From Chloroflexi bacterium UBA4733 (lineage in GTDB: Bacteria > Chloroflexota > UBA4733): a DNA stretch of 64,000 bases. A program made the position numbers and the translations under genes. Numbering within the stretch: the stretch's first letter is position 1; each line of letters begins with the position of its first letter. Location of the stretch: positions 492 to 64,491 of the forward strand of contig DHIZ01000057.1 of assembly GCA_002404055.1 (NCBI GenBank). Reading direction: 5' to 3'. The notes beneath the pieces are model-generated. The model ran no database searches. It was not told the origin of the DNA and worked only from the letters and a program-made list of their open reading frames with translations. Of the stretch, positions 43,469 to 51,643 are shown piece after piece.

Positions 43469-44341
43469 ATGCAGGATGAGATTGAACTGCTCGACGTGAG
43501 CATCATCTTGCTCCTCGACCAACCACCGGCCGAATTGGACAGGGTGCTCCACCTCTTAGAAACGGATGTGTTTTCGAAGATTCTCCGGAGGCCCGTGTCG
43601 TATGCCCAAGGTCTGGTAATAGAAGCCGGCGTTGGCCCCCGGGCGTCACACCAACTCGAGAGCATGAAAAGTCAGAAGAGCGTGACTATCAACCCTGGGC
43701 GCCTGGAAGTTCATGATCGTTCTGGGGTGTTGGCTCCTGATCAGAGCGACCTCGCAGCGACGACAGCGGAAGTTGTGCGCATCCTTGGTATCACGGGGAG
43801 TAAGAGCATCGGGGCCAACTACGAACTGCTGTTTTCTGCGCCCACCGGCCAGACCGCTGCACGCTACATCGCCGACACGCTATTCCCATCCGGCCTGGGC
43901 ATGCTCCCGGAAGGGTTGAAACTCGTCGGCGGCCAAGCGCGGTTTGTCTTGGAACGCGATGTAGACACGAGTCACATCCTCGCCGTGGAACCGCGCGCGA
44001 TGGACCCCGCGACGACCAAGGTATGGGTGCTCTGCAACACCGAGTTCAAGGGCCAAAACGCGAACGCTCCCGAGACGTTCGCGACCCTCCTCCGGTACGG
44101 TCACGATTTGGTGAACCATGTGCAGAAGCACCTTATAGGTCTCCTTCTAGATTCGGTGCGGCAAAACTTAGGCACGCGCTCGATAGCGGCACTAGAACAT
44201 GCGGAAGATAAGCATGAAGACCGCGACTTTGAGCTATGCGAACCTCGTGACCGTGCCATGATGGCAAGTAGAGGCAGTGACCGGCTTGCGCGTATGCTCA
44301 TCGAACGATCAGATGTTGTCGAGATCGATCTGCCGATATAA
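43469..44341 (+). CDS. Unknown protein in defence island (first of two-gene operon)
   Basis: The protein has 290 residues from ATG 43469; TTG 43436 is also in frame. I recognise no family. A folded N-terminal part (ELLDVSIILLLDQPPAELDR, then VLHLLETDVFSKILRRPVSY) is followed by ATTAEVVRILGITGSKSIGA, NYELLFSAPTGQTAARYIAD and a C-terminal helical tail with many charged residues (AEDKHEDRDFELCEPRDRAM). No signal or membrane segment is present. GC looks lower than in the household genes. The next gene follows after 17 bp. The place between a helicase-nuclease and toxin-antitoxin genes suggests defence. Confidence 0.7.
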   Translation: MQDEIELLDVSIILLLDQPPAELDRVLHLLETDVFSKILRRPVSYAQGLVIEAGVGPRASHQLESMKSQKSVTINPGRLEVHDRSGVLAPDQSDLAATTAEVVRILGITGSKSIGANYELLFSAPTGQTAARYIADTLFPSGLGMLPEGLKLVGGQARFVLERDVDTSHILAVEPRAMDPATTKVWVLCNTEFKGQNANAPETFATLLRYGHDLVNHVQKHLIGLLLDSVRQNLGTRSIAALEHAEDKHEDRDFELCEPRDRAMMASRGSDRLARMLIERSDVVEIDLPI

Positions 44342-44358
44342 GCAGATCCAACGCTTCC

Positions 44359-44826
44359 GTGAGCTACACTATCTTGAACGATGGAAGATTACGTCAGGGA
44401 GACATCATCACGGGTGTCTATCTCTTTCGTAAGTCTCCAGGCGTTTATGGTGTTTCAGGCGAAACACAGGCATTCACCGTTATGGTCTTCAGTCGAGGGT
44501 GCGAGATTGACAAACTAGATAGACCACCTGCGTCCTCCGATAGTGTACACGTCGCAGTAGTAAAGCGATTGGATACGCTGAGTGCTGGTACCCAGGGCAA
44601 CCTGAAAGCAAACAAAGTCCTGAATGCATGGCTTATACCGCCATACCGGGAGATATTGCCGGAATCGTACATAGACTGGCGTACGCTTCAACCAGTTGAC
44701 AAGACCGTACTTATAAAGGCTCGGACTACCCGTCAGTATCTCTGTACTCTACTCATGGAGGAACGAGCGGCGGCCTTCGATGCGCTGTGGGATTTCTTGA
44801 CCCGGAGCGATGCGGATGCAGTTTAG
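44359..44826 (+). CDS. Unknown protein in defence island (second of two-gene operon)
   Basis: The protein has 155 residues from GTG 44359. It has MSYTILNDGRLRQGDIITGV at the start, FTVMVFSRGCEIDKLDR, a VHVAVVKRLDTL strand, LNAWLIPPYREILPESYIDW and a C-terminal helix (EERAAAFDALWDFLTR). The compact alpha/beta pattern with RQGDII at the N-terminus suggests a small beta-barrel or OB-like fold, but I know no family. It is coupled by position to the gene at 43469. Confidence 0.65.
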   Translation: MSYTILNDGRLRQGDIITGVYLFRKSPGVYGVSGETQAFTVMVFSRGCEIDKLDRPPASSDSVHVAVVKRLDTLSAGTQGNLKANKVLNAWLIPPYREILPESYIDWRTLQPVDKTVLIKARTTRQYLCTLLMEERAAAFDALWDFLTRSDADAV

Positions 44827-44857
44827 CATTCTCGACCGTAGACCTGACCCCTATCTG

Positions 44858-45139
44858 TCAATATAGGATGAGACACGGAGGCCCAAGTGGAATATCCATC
44901 TGGTGCTCGAAGGCCGTCGTGATCCAGATACGACGCGCATCCTCGGCCATCGTCGCCAGTTCGGCCAGACTCTCCGCTTGCGTCATGCAGCCGGGCAGAT
45001 CGGGGAAGATGGCGACGTAGCCACCGTCGGGATCGGCGATGACCTGGAAGGGATATTCCAGCGCCAGATAAGTTTCGACAGACGTGCGAACAGCGGTGGC
45101 TCTGGTATCTCGATTCGACGCTCCGGTGTGTGGGGTCAT
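44858..45139 (-). CDS. HicB-like antitoxin domain protein
   Basis: The protein has 93 residues with GGGAGA before ATG 45139. The HicB fold is clear: YPFQVIADPDGGYVAIFPDL, then PGCMTQAESLAELATMAEDA and RRIWI. HicB proteins neutralise the RNase HicA, but no hicA-like gene is adjacent. The first 28 residues are not part of the domain. It is the third gene of an operon with a HEPN protein and its partner (15 bp gap), so it may serve as the antitoxin for that pair. Confidence 0.8.
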   Translation of the reverse strand: MTPHTGASNRDTRATAVRTSVETYLALEYPFQVIADPDGGYVAIFPDLPGCMTQAESLAELATMAEDARRIWITTAFEHQMDIPLGPPCLILY

Positions 45140-45154
45140 GACGGGGTCTCCCGC

Positions 45155-45580
45155 CTACTTCGCTTTTCCACCGCGAATGAGCCGGAGGACATAAAGCTCT
45201 ACCTCATCGGCCCCTTCCTCCAGGTAGGGAGCGTAGGACACATAGCCAGGCAAGTGGAGCAGAAAATCATCCGGCACAAAATCATGCGGCAGAGTGCGCC
45301 GGAGCTCCTGCACAACCGGATCAGACTCACCCACGGCCATAATGTCCGTCCGCGACAGCCGCAGGTCGGGGAGGCCGCGTAACGCGGCGCCGATGCGCTG
45401 ATACGCGGGCAGGCTCCCCTCAGCGTCCACCAAGGGCGAAGCAATGATCAGGCGCCGCCCGAGACCGCCCTTGGCAGACACAAAAAACGCCGCCGTGACA
45501 GCGAATCCGAGGCGATCGAGATCAGCAAGGAGCCGCGCCCCGTCCGCAACTTCCGGCCTTACCAGTGACGCCGTAGCCAT
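45155..45580 (-). CDS. Unknown partner of HEPN protein
   Basis: The protein has 141 residues. ATG 45580 has GGAG upstream and lies inside the end of the HEPN gene (22-base overlap). It begins ASLVRPEVADGARLLADLDR and continues LGFAVTAAFFVSAKGGLGRR, LIIASPLVDAEGSLPAYQRI and RLSRTDIMAVGESDPVVQEL. The nucleotidyltransferase signature GSx(10)DxD of ordinary MNT partners is absent. I do not recognise the fold. Tight overlap with a HEPN gene indicates a toxin-antitoxin type or joint function. Confidence 0.65.
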   Translation of the reverse strand: MATASLVRPEVADGARLLADLDRLGFAVTAAFFVSAKGGLGRRLIIASPLVDAEGSLPAYQRIGAALRGLPDLRLSRTDIMAVGESDPVVQELRRTLPHDFVPDDFLLHLPGYVSYAPYLEEGADEVELYVLRLIRGGKAK

Positions 45581-45990
45581 TGCAGCACTCCATGTTCCGA
45601 TTGGGACACCGCGGTATAGAGACCGTGCGCGTCCTGCTCCTGAAAGACAGCATAACGGCTCTGCTCGCTCCAACGCACTGCCACGTCCCAAAAGTCGGCA
45701 AAGTCGCTGTCGGCGCCTGTCTCGGCAACGAAGGAGGCCGTCAGTTCTGCCTCATGGATCAACAGGTCTAGATCGTGTATGTAGACGTTACCTCTCGCCC
45801 GAGCCTTCGAGGGAAAGCTCGCTCCCGGATACTGACGACAGATGCACGCTTTAAGCGCGCACTCCACCGCATACCCGGCCAGATAGTATGCGCCGCTGTA
45901 CTCGCCAGCGGCAATCAATATCCTCGCCTCACGCAAGCGAGCATCAGCGAGCAGCTGAAGGTCCGAGCGCGTCAATGCCGGGCCGGGCAT
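45559..45990 (-). CDS. HEPN-domain protein
   Basis: The protein has 143 residues. ATG 45990 with GAGGAG upstream is preferred to the in-frame 46014. The HEPN helical bundle is typical: LADARLREARILIAAGEYSG, then AYYLAGYAVECALKACICRQ and a late helix with WSEQSRYAVF. The catalytic Arg-x(4-6)-His motif of HEPN RNases is not evident (the relevant helix reads VRWSEQSRY), so this member may bind rather than cleave. It heads a three-gene operon. Confidence 0.82.
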   Translation of the reverse strand: MPGPALTRSDLQLLADARLREARILIAAGEYSGAYYLAGYAVECALKACICRQYPGASFPSKARARGNVYIHDLDLLIHEAELTASFVAETGADSDFADFWDVAVRWSEQSRYAVFQEQDAHGLYTAVSQSEHGVLQWLRRHW

Positions 45991-46068
45991 GTGCCCACTC
46001 CTCTTCAGATGCAAAGCATTGCACGGCGTGGCGCCGGGGCCGCATGCCGTGCCGGATCGGTCCCAAGG

Positions 46069-46359
46069 CTACCTCGTGGCCAGGGTCAGCATCGGCCAAC
46101 CGGGGAGCGTTTGGCCGTAATTGCTTCTGGGATTGCCCTTTTGGCCGAGGACTGCCCGCTCGGCTAGCGCGGTACCCTCAGCGATCAAGGCCTCACGGCT
46201 GCTGTCCGGGTCCCGACGCAAGAGGCCCAGCGTCAGGATCGCCTCGGATTCCCGGCCGTAGCGCGCAATATCCTCGGTGAGGGCCTGGAGTGCTGCATCC
46301 TCGGTTGGATATGTCCCGACCCGGTTGCCCGTCTCGCCATCCCAGAGTTCATACCACAT
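46069..46359 (-). CDS. Small conserved protein of unknown function
   Basis: The protein has 96 residues. It begins MWYELWDGETGNRVGTYPTE, then DAALQALTEDIARYGRE, ILTLGLLRRDP and LIAEGTALAERAVLG. I recall similar small proteins (YELWD ... G.Y.TE.EAL) from many Chloroflexota and actinobacterial genomes, often beside toxin-antitoxin genes. Function is unknown. It lies 78 bp upstream of the HEPN operon on the same strand. Confidence 0.7.
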   Translation of the reverse strand: MWYELWDGETGNRVGTYPTEDAALQALTEDIARYGRESEAILTLGLLRRDPDSSREALIAEGTALAERAVLGQKGNPRSNYGQTLPGWPMLTLATR

Positions 46360-46680
46360 GGCAGCTACTCTACCACGCCCGTGCGGGCGTCTAGCGTGCC
46401 CGGTGTCGGAAAGAATGCTCCGGCATGACGGCGGTCACTCGCCGCACCCTACTCGTGGCTACCTCTCCAAACGGTGGGGGGACGGGTTCTACTGATCATG
46501 TTGCAGATCGTTCCAGCGCAGGATGGCGCGGTGCGCCGCGCCTAACAGCGACATTCCCGCCAAGGGGTAGGTCACCGCTGAGTAGGTCCTGGGACAGCAG
46601 CAACAGCATGCCAACCACCCGTCTCTGCCGGCGCCCGCCTGGTCGCATGCTCCTGGGTAGTTACTTTCCAAGAGGGCATG
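46360..46680. other. 321-bp gap, nothing recognised
   Basis: Frames in this stretch are short and lack ribosome-binding sites. It separates the toxin-antitoxin genes from the primase module. Confidence 0.4.
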
Positions 46681-46872
46681 TCACTTTCCTTTCTGTCGCG
46701 TTGCCGGCCAGCACTCGCCGGTGAAGACCAGGTACACAGGCGGCCTTTGCTTGCGCCACGGTGGCAGCGGTACGTCCTGCCGTGCTGCCGGTGGTACTGG
46801 CGGCGGCGGTGCAGCCGGGGCGGACGGGGCCGCATCGAATAGGCTCGGCTGCAACCGGGTCGCGTTGCTCAT
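46681..46872 (-). CDS. Small unknown protein, end of primase operon
   Basis: The frame encodes 63 residues. The start overlaps the preceding stop in ATGA (46869-46872), which supports translation. It begins SNATRLQPSLFDAAPSAP, continues with a Pro-rich linker (PAAPPPPVPPAARQ) and ends with a basic part (PPWRKQRPPVYLVFTGECWP). No family is recognised. Confidence 0.5.
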   Translation of the reverse strand: MSNATRLQPSLFDAAPSAPAAPPPPVPPAARQDVPLPPWRKQRPPVYLVFTGECWPATRQKGK

Positions 46873-47240
46873 GCTGCATCACCTCCGAGGTTCTGGCCCT
46901 GCGCCTTCCACAGCGCGCGGGCATAGGCCACCACTGCCCGGTAGTCAGAGCCGCTCCGGTAGCCGTTGAACGTCTTCACTCGCTGCCCGGCTAGGCAGAC
47001 CACGACGGCCCAATCGTCGCCGTCGATCACCTCGCGCGGTACCAGGAAGGTGCCGCGTGGCGGGCTGCCGTTGACGGTCAGTACCAGGCCAGCCGGGCCG
47101 TAGGCTCCGGTATAGATCGTCGCCTCAATGTCGCGGGCATCGAAGTCAACCCGGCCCCTGGGCGTGTCGAGGCCGGCGTAGCGGGCGGCCACGTCGCGGA
47201 ATGCTGCTGCCAAAGTCGCCGGGTCAGTTGCTGTGTTCAT
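46869..47240 (-). CDS. Unknown protein of primase operon
   Basis: The protein has 123 residues and overlaps the primase-like gene by 17 bases and the next small gene by 4. It has LAAAFRDVAARYAGLDTPRG, a middle YTGAYGPAGLVLTVNGSPPR, GTFLVPREVIDGDDWAVVV and the ending GYRSGSDYRAVVAYARALWK. No family is recognised. Its coupling to a TOPRIM protein suggests a replication or transfer accessory. Confidence 0.6.
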   Translation of the reverse strand: MNTATDPATLAAAFRDVAARYAGLDTPRGRVDFDARDIEATIYTGAYGPAGLVLTVNGSPPRGTFLVPREVIDGDDWAVVVCLAGQRVKTFNGYRSGSDYRAVVAYARALWKAQGQNLGGDAA

Positions 47241-48642
47241 CGTCTATCCTTTCGTCTGCGTACCGAGTCAACGCGCGCTGGGCATCGCGCAAGCGGTCTA
47301 CCGGTCCGTTTGCCAGGAACGCGCGCCAGTTCGATTCGCCAGCGGCCAGCCGTTCACCAGGTCGTAGTTGCAGCGCCGGCCAGCCCAGCCGCTCGCCGGC
47401 AGTCAGGACGGCGGCTACCAGCTCCGGATCCCGTACCTCGGCTGCCTTGCGACGGCGGTAGCTCGCAGGTCGTACCAGCCGCTCCCACTCGTCACGGGCA
47501 GCCGCTACGGCGCTGGCGATCTGCTCATCCGTCAGGTCCGCTGGGGCTGGCGAGGGCGGTTCGATCTGGTGTACCCGGTCGTACAGCCACAACGGAAGCA
47601 TCCCAGCCGGAAGACCGGCCGGCAGTGCCACCGGCGTTCCACGGCTCACCTCCGGCGGGTGCTGAAAGCTGTACTCCGTCCGCTGGATACGATGGCCGGC
47701 GCCGCACTCGGCTTGCCACACGTCCGGGCCGATGGGATGCCACGGGCCGACAGCGACGGCAGTGCAGCCGGCGTACCAGCAACGGTACGGGGCAGCGTGC
47801 CGTTCGTCGTCAGGATGCCCTGTAGCGCCGGCGTCGTGCTGGGATGGCATTGTCGCCGGCATCGGGTCGTGTGGGCAGTCCTGGGGCGTGTGAACGGGTG
47901 TCTTGCCGCACAGGTCGGCTACCTGCTGTTGCAACGTCCCGGCTTGCAGTAACTCATTCCAGTCTTTGCCGCCGGCCGGTCGCCAGCGTTCTACTTTCGC
48001 TCCGAACGATTCCAGCAGTGGACGGAGCTTCTCAGCCGCCGTATCGCCGGCATCGTCGGCATCGAACGCCAGCGCCACGCGACGGAAGACGCATGTTCCG
48101 GGTAGCCAGTCCGGCCAGCTCATACCGCACAAGGCGACGGTCGGCACGCCGCACGCCGCCAAACTCAGCGCGTCAATGGGCGCCTCAGTGACTACCGGCG
48201 TTGCCGCTTCCCTTGCGCCTGGTATCGCAAAGAGCGTGCGTCCCTTCGGCCCGGCGGTACGCGCCTTCGGGTCGCCATCGTCAAGATGCCGACCGGAGCA
48301 TGCGGTGAGTGCTCCATCCTGGTCAAAGAGCGGAAAGAGCACAGCCGGCCGACCGTAGAAGTTCGGTTGATAGGCGATCGTTGCCTGCCCGGCCAATTCC
48401 AGGGGGATGCCACGGCGCGCAAGGTAGGATGCCGCCGGGCTACCCGTCAGGGCTTGCACGCCGGCCAGCGCCGCTACCAATGCTGCCATGTCCGGTTCCA
48501 CCGTGATCTGCGGCGGGCCGGCGATGGCGCGGTGGGCGGCGGCTTTGCGCGCAAGAGCGAGTGACGCACTCGCCGTCAGCGTGCCGTCGCTGAAACGCGC
48601 GAGGAAGGTGCTCGTCAGCCGCGCGGTGATGCGGCGGAACAA
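47224..48642 (-). CDS. TOPRIM-domain primase-like protein of a mobile element
   Basis: The protein has 472 residues from TTG 48642. An N-terminal part with LTGSPAASYLARRGIPLELA, AYQPNFYGRPAVLFPLFDQD and GALTACSGRHLDDG resembles the catalytic-core entry of DnaG-like primases. The TOPRIM fold follows: VVTEAPIDALSLAACGVPTV (catalytic Glu) and ALAFDADDAGDTAAEKLRP (Asp-x-Asp). The C-terminal 200 residues are unrecognised, with one CxxxxxxxGCTA-type cluster. A CHC2 zinc finger, usual at the N-terminus, is missing, so the gene may be truncated or shortened. It is the core of a small replication module. Confidence 0.78.
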   Translation of the reverse strand: MFRRITARLTSTFLARFSDGTLTASASLALARKAAAHRAIAGPPQITVEPDMAALVAALAGVQALTGSPAASYLARRGIPLELAGQATIAYQPNFYGRPAVLFPLFDQDGALTACSGRHLDDGDPKARTAGPKGRTLFAIPGAREAATPVVTEAPIDALSLAACGVPTVALCGMSWPDWLPGTCVFRRVALAFDADDAGDTAAEKLRPLLESFGAKVERWRPAGGKDWNELLQAGTLQQQVADLCGKTPVHTPQDCPHDPMPATMPSQHDAGATGHPDDERHAAPYRCWYAGCTAVAVGPWHPIGPDVWQAECGAGHRIQRTEYSFQHPPEVSRGTPVALPAGLPAGMLPLWLYDRVHQIEPPSPAPADLTDEQIASAVAAARDEWERLVRPASYRRRKAAEVRDPELVAAVLTAGERLGWPALQLRPGERLAAGESNWRAFLANGPVDRLRDAQRALTRYADERIDDEHSN

Positions 48643-48952
48643 TACTAACGAGGCTGCGCCTCAGACCGACGAGTTGTAGCGCCGGTGGTATCCTTGCTCG
48701 TACAAGAGCGGCAGATCTGGTCGCGCGCCAGCAGGCAGAAGCACGGCAGAAACGGGTCGCCACGCTGCGGCCCTCTTTGGCGCCTGATCTTCAGGCCCCG
48801 GCAATCTCTAGCCACCCGCCATCGCCAATGGCACGCACCGGTTCCGTCACCTTGCAGCTCAGCACCGAGCCCCTTCACTGGGGAGGGGGAGTTTGTGTGC
48901 TGCGTCAACATGACGGCGAAAACTTGACGCAATCGCAACGACTTTTGGACAC
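48643..48952. other. 310-bp gap upstream of primase gene
   Basis: On the minus strand one frame carries CFCLLARDQICRSC, a possible zinc-binding pattern, but it ends in a stop just before the primase start and in another frame. It could be the missing zinc finger after a frameshift. No other feature is seen. Confidence 0.3.
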
Positions 48953-49129
48953 CTAGTCTTCTAGCAGGGGTGAGCGGGCGGCTACGTCGTTAATCGCGCC
49001 GGCATCCGGCGGCGCTCCGGTCGCTTGTGTCTCGGCGGCGCGCCGGGCGGTGGCGCGCCGTGCTGCTGCGCGCAGTAGGTCGTACACCTCCGCGAGCCTG
49101 CCGGTCGATGTCAGCAGGGACTCTCGCAC
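48953..49129 (-). CDS. Small protein behind excisionase
   Basis: The frame encodes 58 residues from GTG 49129, overlapping the end of the excisionase-like gene by 19 bases. It begins VRESLLTSTGRLAEVYDLL, continues with an Arg/Ala-rich helix (RAAARRATARRAAETQ) and ends acidic (ARSPLLED). Overlap with the upstream gene and an uninterrupted helical pattern support it, but no family is known. Confidence 0.4.
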   Translation of the reverse strand: MRESLLTSTGRLAEVYDLLRAAARRATARRAAETQATGAPPDAGAINDVAARSPLLED

Positions 49130-49305
49130 TTTTGCGACTCCTCCCGCTCCGCAAGCCAGCGCCGCAGCGTCTCCACCGATACACGCCGATCCGAGCCGAC
49201 ACGCAAGCTCGGCAACTCGCCGGTCGCGATTAGTCGGTAGACCGTCGCCCGACTGACGCCTAGTAGATGGCTCGCATCCTCAGGCTTGACCACCAGTGGT
49301 TCCAT
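49111..49305 (-). CDS. Excisionase/MerR-like helix-turn-helix protein
   Basis: The protein has 64 residues. ATG 49305 with AGGGAGG upstream is chosen; the frame runs open to 49371. It is a typical helix_turn_helix_17 (excisionase) protein: VKPEDASHLLGVSRATVYRL, then IATGELPSLRVGSDRRVSVE and TLRRWLAERE. Such proteins control excision or replication of integrated elements. No integrase is found in the window, so the element is a remnant or its integrase lies elsewhere. Confidence 0.85.
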   Translation of the reverse strand: MEPLVVKPEDASHLLGVSRATVYRLIATGELPSLRVGSDRRVSVETLRRWLAEREESQKCESPC

Positions 49306-49443
49306 GCCCTCCCTTTCTTTACGTCGCGTTGCGTCACTCTGTGACACCCACAGTATCCCCGAGATGTGCATAAGTTGGAAGAATACTTACAATCCTTCCG
49401 GCAGAGATGGTAGAATACACCTTTGGCGCGCGTTGGAGGGCAT

Positions 49444-50445
49444 ATGCAACAGATAGCGGAACGTCCGTCCCCTCGGATCACGATTCAGAAATTGCTGGCG
49501 CTGAACCCGGCTGATTCTGCTGTCGTCTCCGATTTCCTGGGTAGTCTCGCCAATCCAAGGTCCGAACACCGTCTGGAGATTCCCGAACCTTCGGCAATGG
49601 CCGTGCTCGGTCCCGACTATTACTCACTATTGGATCGTGAAGACCACACCCCCGGATACCTGGCGGCTCCCCACTTCGCCGCACTCCTCATGGAGATCGA
49701 CGGACAAATACGTTTAGGCATCGATCGTGCGCTGGATGCCACCTCGGGCATCCCCCATGAGTGGAGGGACTTCCAACGGGATTATGCCGGTGTCGAGGCT
49801 GCCATCTCTCCGACCAATTCGATTCGATCTGAGTCGCGCCGTCTCGAAAGCCGACTGCTCATCATGGCGCAACTGGAACTTGGGCGATTATGGAAACGCA
49901 TCAACCGCAGCGACTGGTCACCGGATGATCTATCAAAGGCCCGGCACGTCCTTTTTGACGATGTGGATCTAATGCTTAGGCGTTCCCGGCCATTCCTGGC
50001 GTTCTCAGCAAACAGTAGTGCCGACGACGAGGGCATCCAGCGCGCGGTTTGGATCAAGTCGTCGTGGTACACCTTCGGCGGTTTGGCGGATTGCTATTAT
50101 CAAACCTTGGCGTACTATACCAAGGCTTACGAGCGCATCCTTCCGCAGCCCGGGCTACGCTGCCTCTATTGCAAGAAGCCAATGCCCCCTGAACGCAAAT
50201 GGCGAGCAGACATCCGCACGTGTGGCGATGCGGCGTGCAAAAAGCAGTACGAGGCAGACCGGCATTGGTACCGTGACAACGAGAATGATGTCCGCCCCGT
50301 GGTCGTGCAACATCTCGGCCTCTCGAATGGAGCCAATCTACATCCCGGTGTTGCGCGAAACGAGTGGGCAAGGCTTGGCTATTCGTGCGACAGACGTAGG
50401 GGGAGCGGTCGCCCAAGGGCCGATGGGAAGTCACTAACGCCGTAG
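49444..50445 (+). CDS. Unknown protein with C-terminal zinc-finger motif
   Basis: The protein has 333 residues; ATG 49444 has GGAGGG upstream. The first 230 residues are not recognised (SAVVSDFLGSLANPRSEHRL, PHFAALLMEIDGQIRLGIDR). The C-terminal part has LRCLYCKKPMPPERKWR followed by RTCGDAACKKQYEADRHWYR, a CxxC...CxxxxC zinc knuckle as in CGNR-type and other small DNA- or RNA-binding zinc fingers. It is divergent from the excisionase gene with about 140 bp between the starts, so it may belong to the same mobile element. Confidence 0.65.
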   Translation: MQQIAERPSPRITIQKLLALNPADSAVVSDFLGSLANPRSEHRLEIPEPSAMAVLGPDYYSLLDREDHTPGYLAAPHFAALLMEIDGQIRLGIDRALDATSGIPHEWRDFQRDYAGVEAAISPTNSIRSESRRLESRLLIMAQLELGRLWKRINRSDWSPDDLSKARHVLFDDVDLMLRRSRPFLAFSANSSADDEGIQRAVWIKSSWYTFGGLADCYYQTLAYYTKAYERILPQPGLRCLYCKKPMPPERKWRADIRTCGDAACKKQYEADRHWYRDNENDVRPVVVQHLGLSNGANLHPGVARNEWARLGYSCDRRRGSGRPRADGKSLTP

Positions 50446-50540
50446 AACCGGTCGCCTGCTGCGCGGTTCGAAATGTCCTCCCGTAGCCGTCGCCACCAGT
50501 GGCGCTAGTGCCCGTTCAGGTGAAGCAGCCAGCCTTCGGC

Positions 50541-51587
50541 TTAGCTCACCTCAAGAGCCGTCAGCCCGTGCCGCAGGTGCCATTCATCCAGTTCAGGAGT
50601 AAAGTACTTTATCCGTATCTTCTTATACTCCTTGCTCGAGAAGAGCATGGCATATTCCGTGAGACCGGTTTCGGCCTTGATGGCTTCGACGGTCTCCTGA
50701 CAATCCTTTGCGGAACGGCCATGGATCATGCCGAAGAGGTTGTATGGCCAGTCGGGGTACACAGGACGCTGATAACAATGGCTCACTGACCGGAAGGAGG
50801 CCATGCGAGTGCCGCACTCCAGAATGCTGTCCTCCGGCGCCTTCCAGACGGCCATCGCGTTCGCCTTGTAGCCGGCGGCGCGGTGGTGCAGGATTGCGGC
50901 AAAGCGACGCAGACGGGCGGAATCGACCATTGCCTGCGCTTCGGCAAAGAGGTCATTTTCGCTCACATCGAGTCGCTCGGCCATCGCCTGGAAAGGCCGC
51001 GCGATGAGCGGTATGTCTTCTTGCAGCTCGCGAATCACCGCAATCTCGCGCGGCGTGAGGGGCGGATTCTCCCGCTCCCGGCGTGTGTGATCGTATTCCG
51101 GCTTGCCGCGCGCCGTCATGCCGCGCTCGCCAGTCATGTCCAGGTCGACGCCGATCTTGAACAGGCGCAACGTCGGCATTAGGCGAGTGGCCGTCGCCTG
51201 CGTGTCCTGACCGATGAGCTCGACGGTGCGGGCGAGATCGACCGACGGCGGTACCGCGATGGTGAACCAGAGGTTATAGGCATGGTTCCGGCGATAGTTG
51301 TGGCTCACCCCCGGGTGTTGATTGATAATCTCCCCTGCCTCGTCCACTCGTTCATTGGGTACCTGCATGGCGACCAACGAGCTCTTGTAGCCGAGCTGAC
51401 GCGTGTCGAAGATGGCGGAAATTTGGCGAATGATCTGGTCGCGCTTCATGCGGGCGACACGGGCGATGACGTCGCCCTCCGTGAGACCCAACCAGTCACC
51501 GAGCACGGCGAAGGGCTGCGCTACCAGCGGGAAGTCGCCTTGGATGCGATTGAGCAGCCGCCCATCAACGTCGTCGACCGTTTGCAT
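50541..51587 (-). CDS. Fused AhbA/AhbB (NirD/NirL-type) siroheme decarboxylase-like protein
   Basis: The protein has 348 residues and consists of two Lrp/AsnC-like halves. The first (1-160) has VDDVDGRLLNRIQGDFPLVA, QPFAVLGDWLGLTEGDVIAR and GVSHNYRRNHAYNLWFTIAV. The second (175-345) has LTPREIAVIRELQEDIPLIA, RPFQAMAERLDVSENDLF and SVSHCYQRPVYPDWPYNLFG. These are the signatures of the two subunits that decarboxylate siroheme to didecarboxysiroheme on the way to haem d1 or, in the alternative route, to haem b. The subunits are usually separate. No other ahb or nir gene is in the window. Confidence 0.9.
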   Translation of the reverse strand: MQTVDDVDGRLLNRIQGDFPLVAQPFAVLGDWLGLTEGDVIARVARMKRDQIIRQISAIFDTRQLGYKSSLVAMQVPNERVDEAGEIINQHPGVSHNYRRNHAYNLWFTIAVPPSVDLARTVELIGQDTQATATRLMPTLRLFKIGVDLDMTGERGMTARGKPEYDHTRRERENPPLTPREIAVIRELQEDIPLIARPFQAMAERLDVSENDLFAEAQAMVDSARLRRFAAILHHRAAGYKANAMAVWKAPEDSILECGTRMASFRSVSHCYQRPVYPDWPYNLFGMIHGRSAKDCQETVEAIKAETGLTEYAMLFSSKEYKKIRIKYFTPELDEWHLRHGLTALEVS

Positions 51588-51643
51588 TGCTTTTCCTTAC
51601 TGAACTGAACCAGCCGGGCACACGACCCGGACGACTAAAACTC

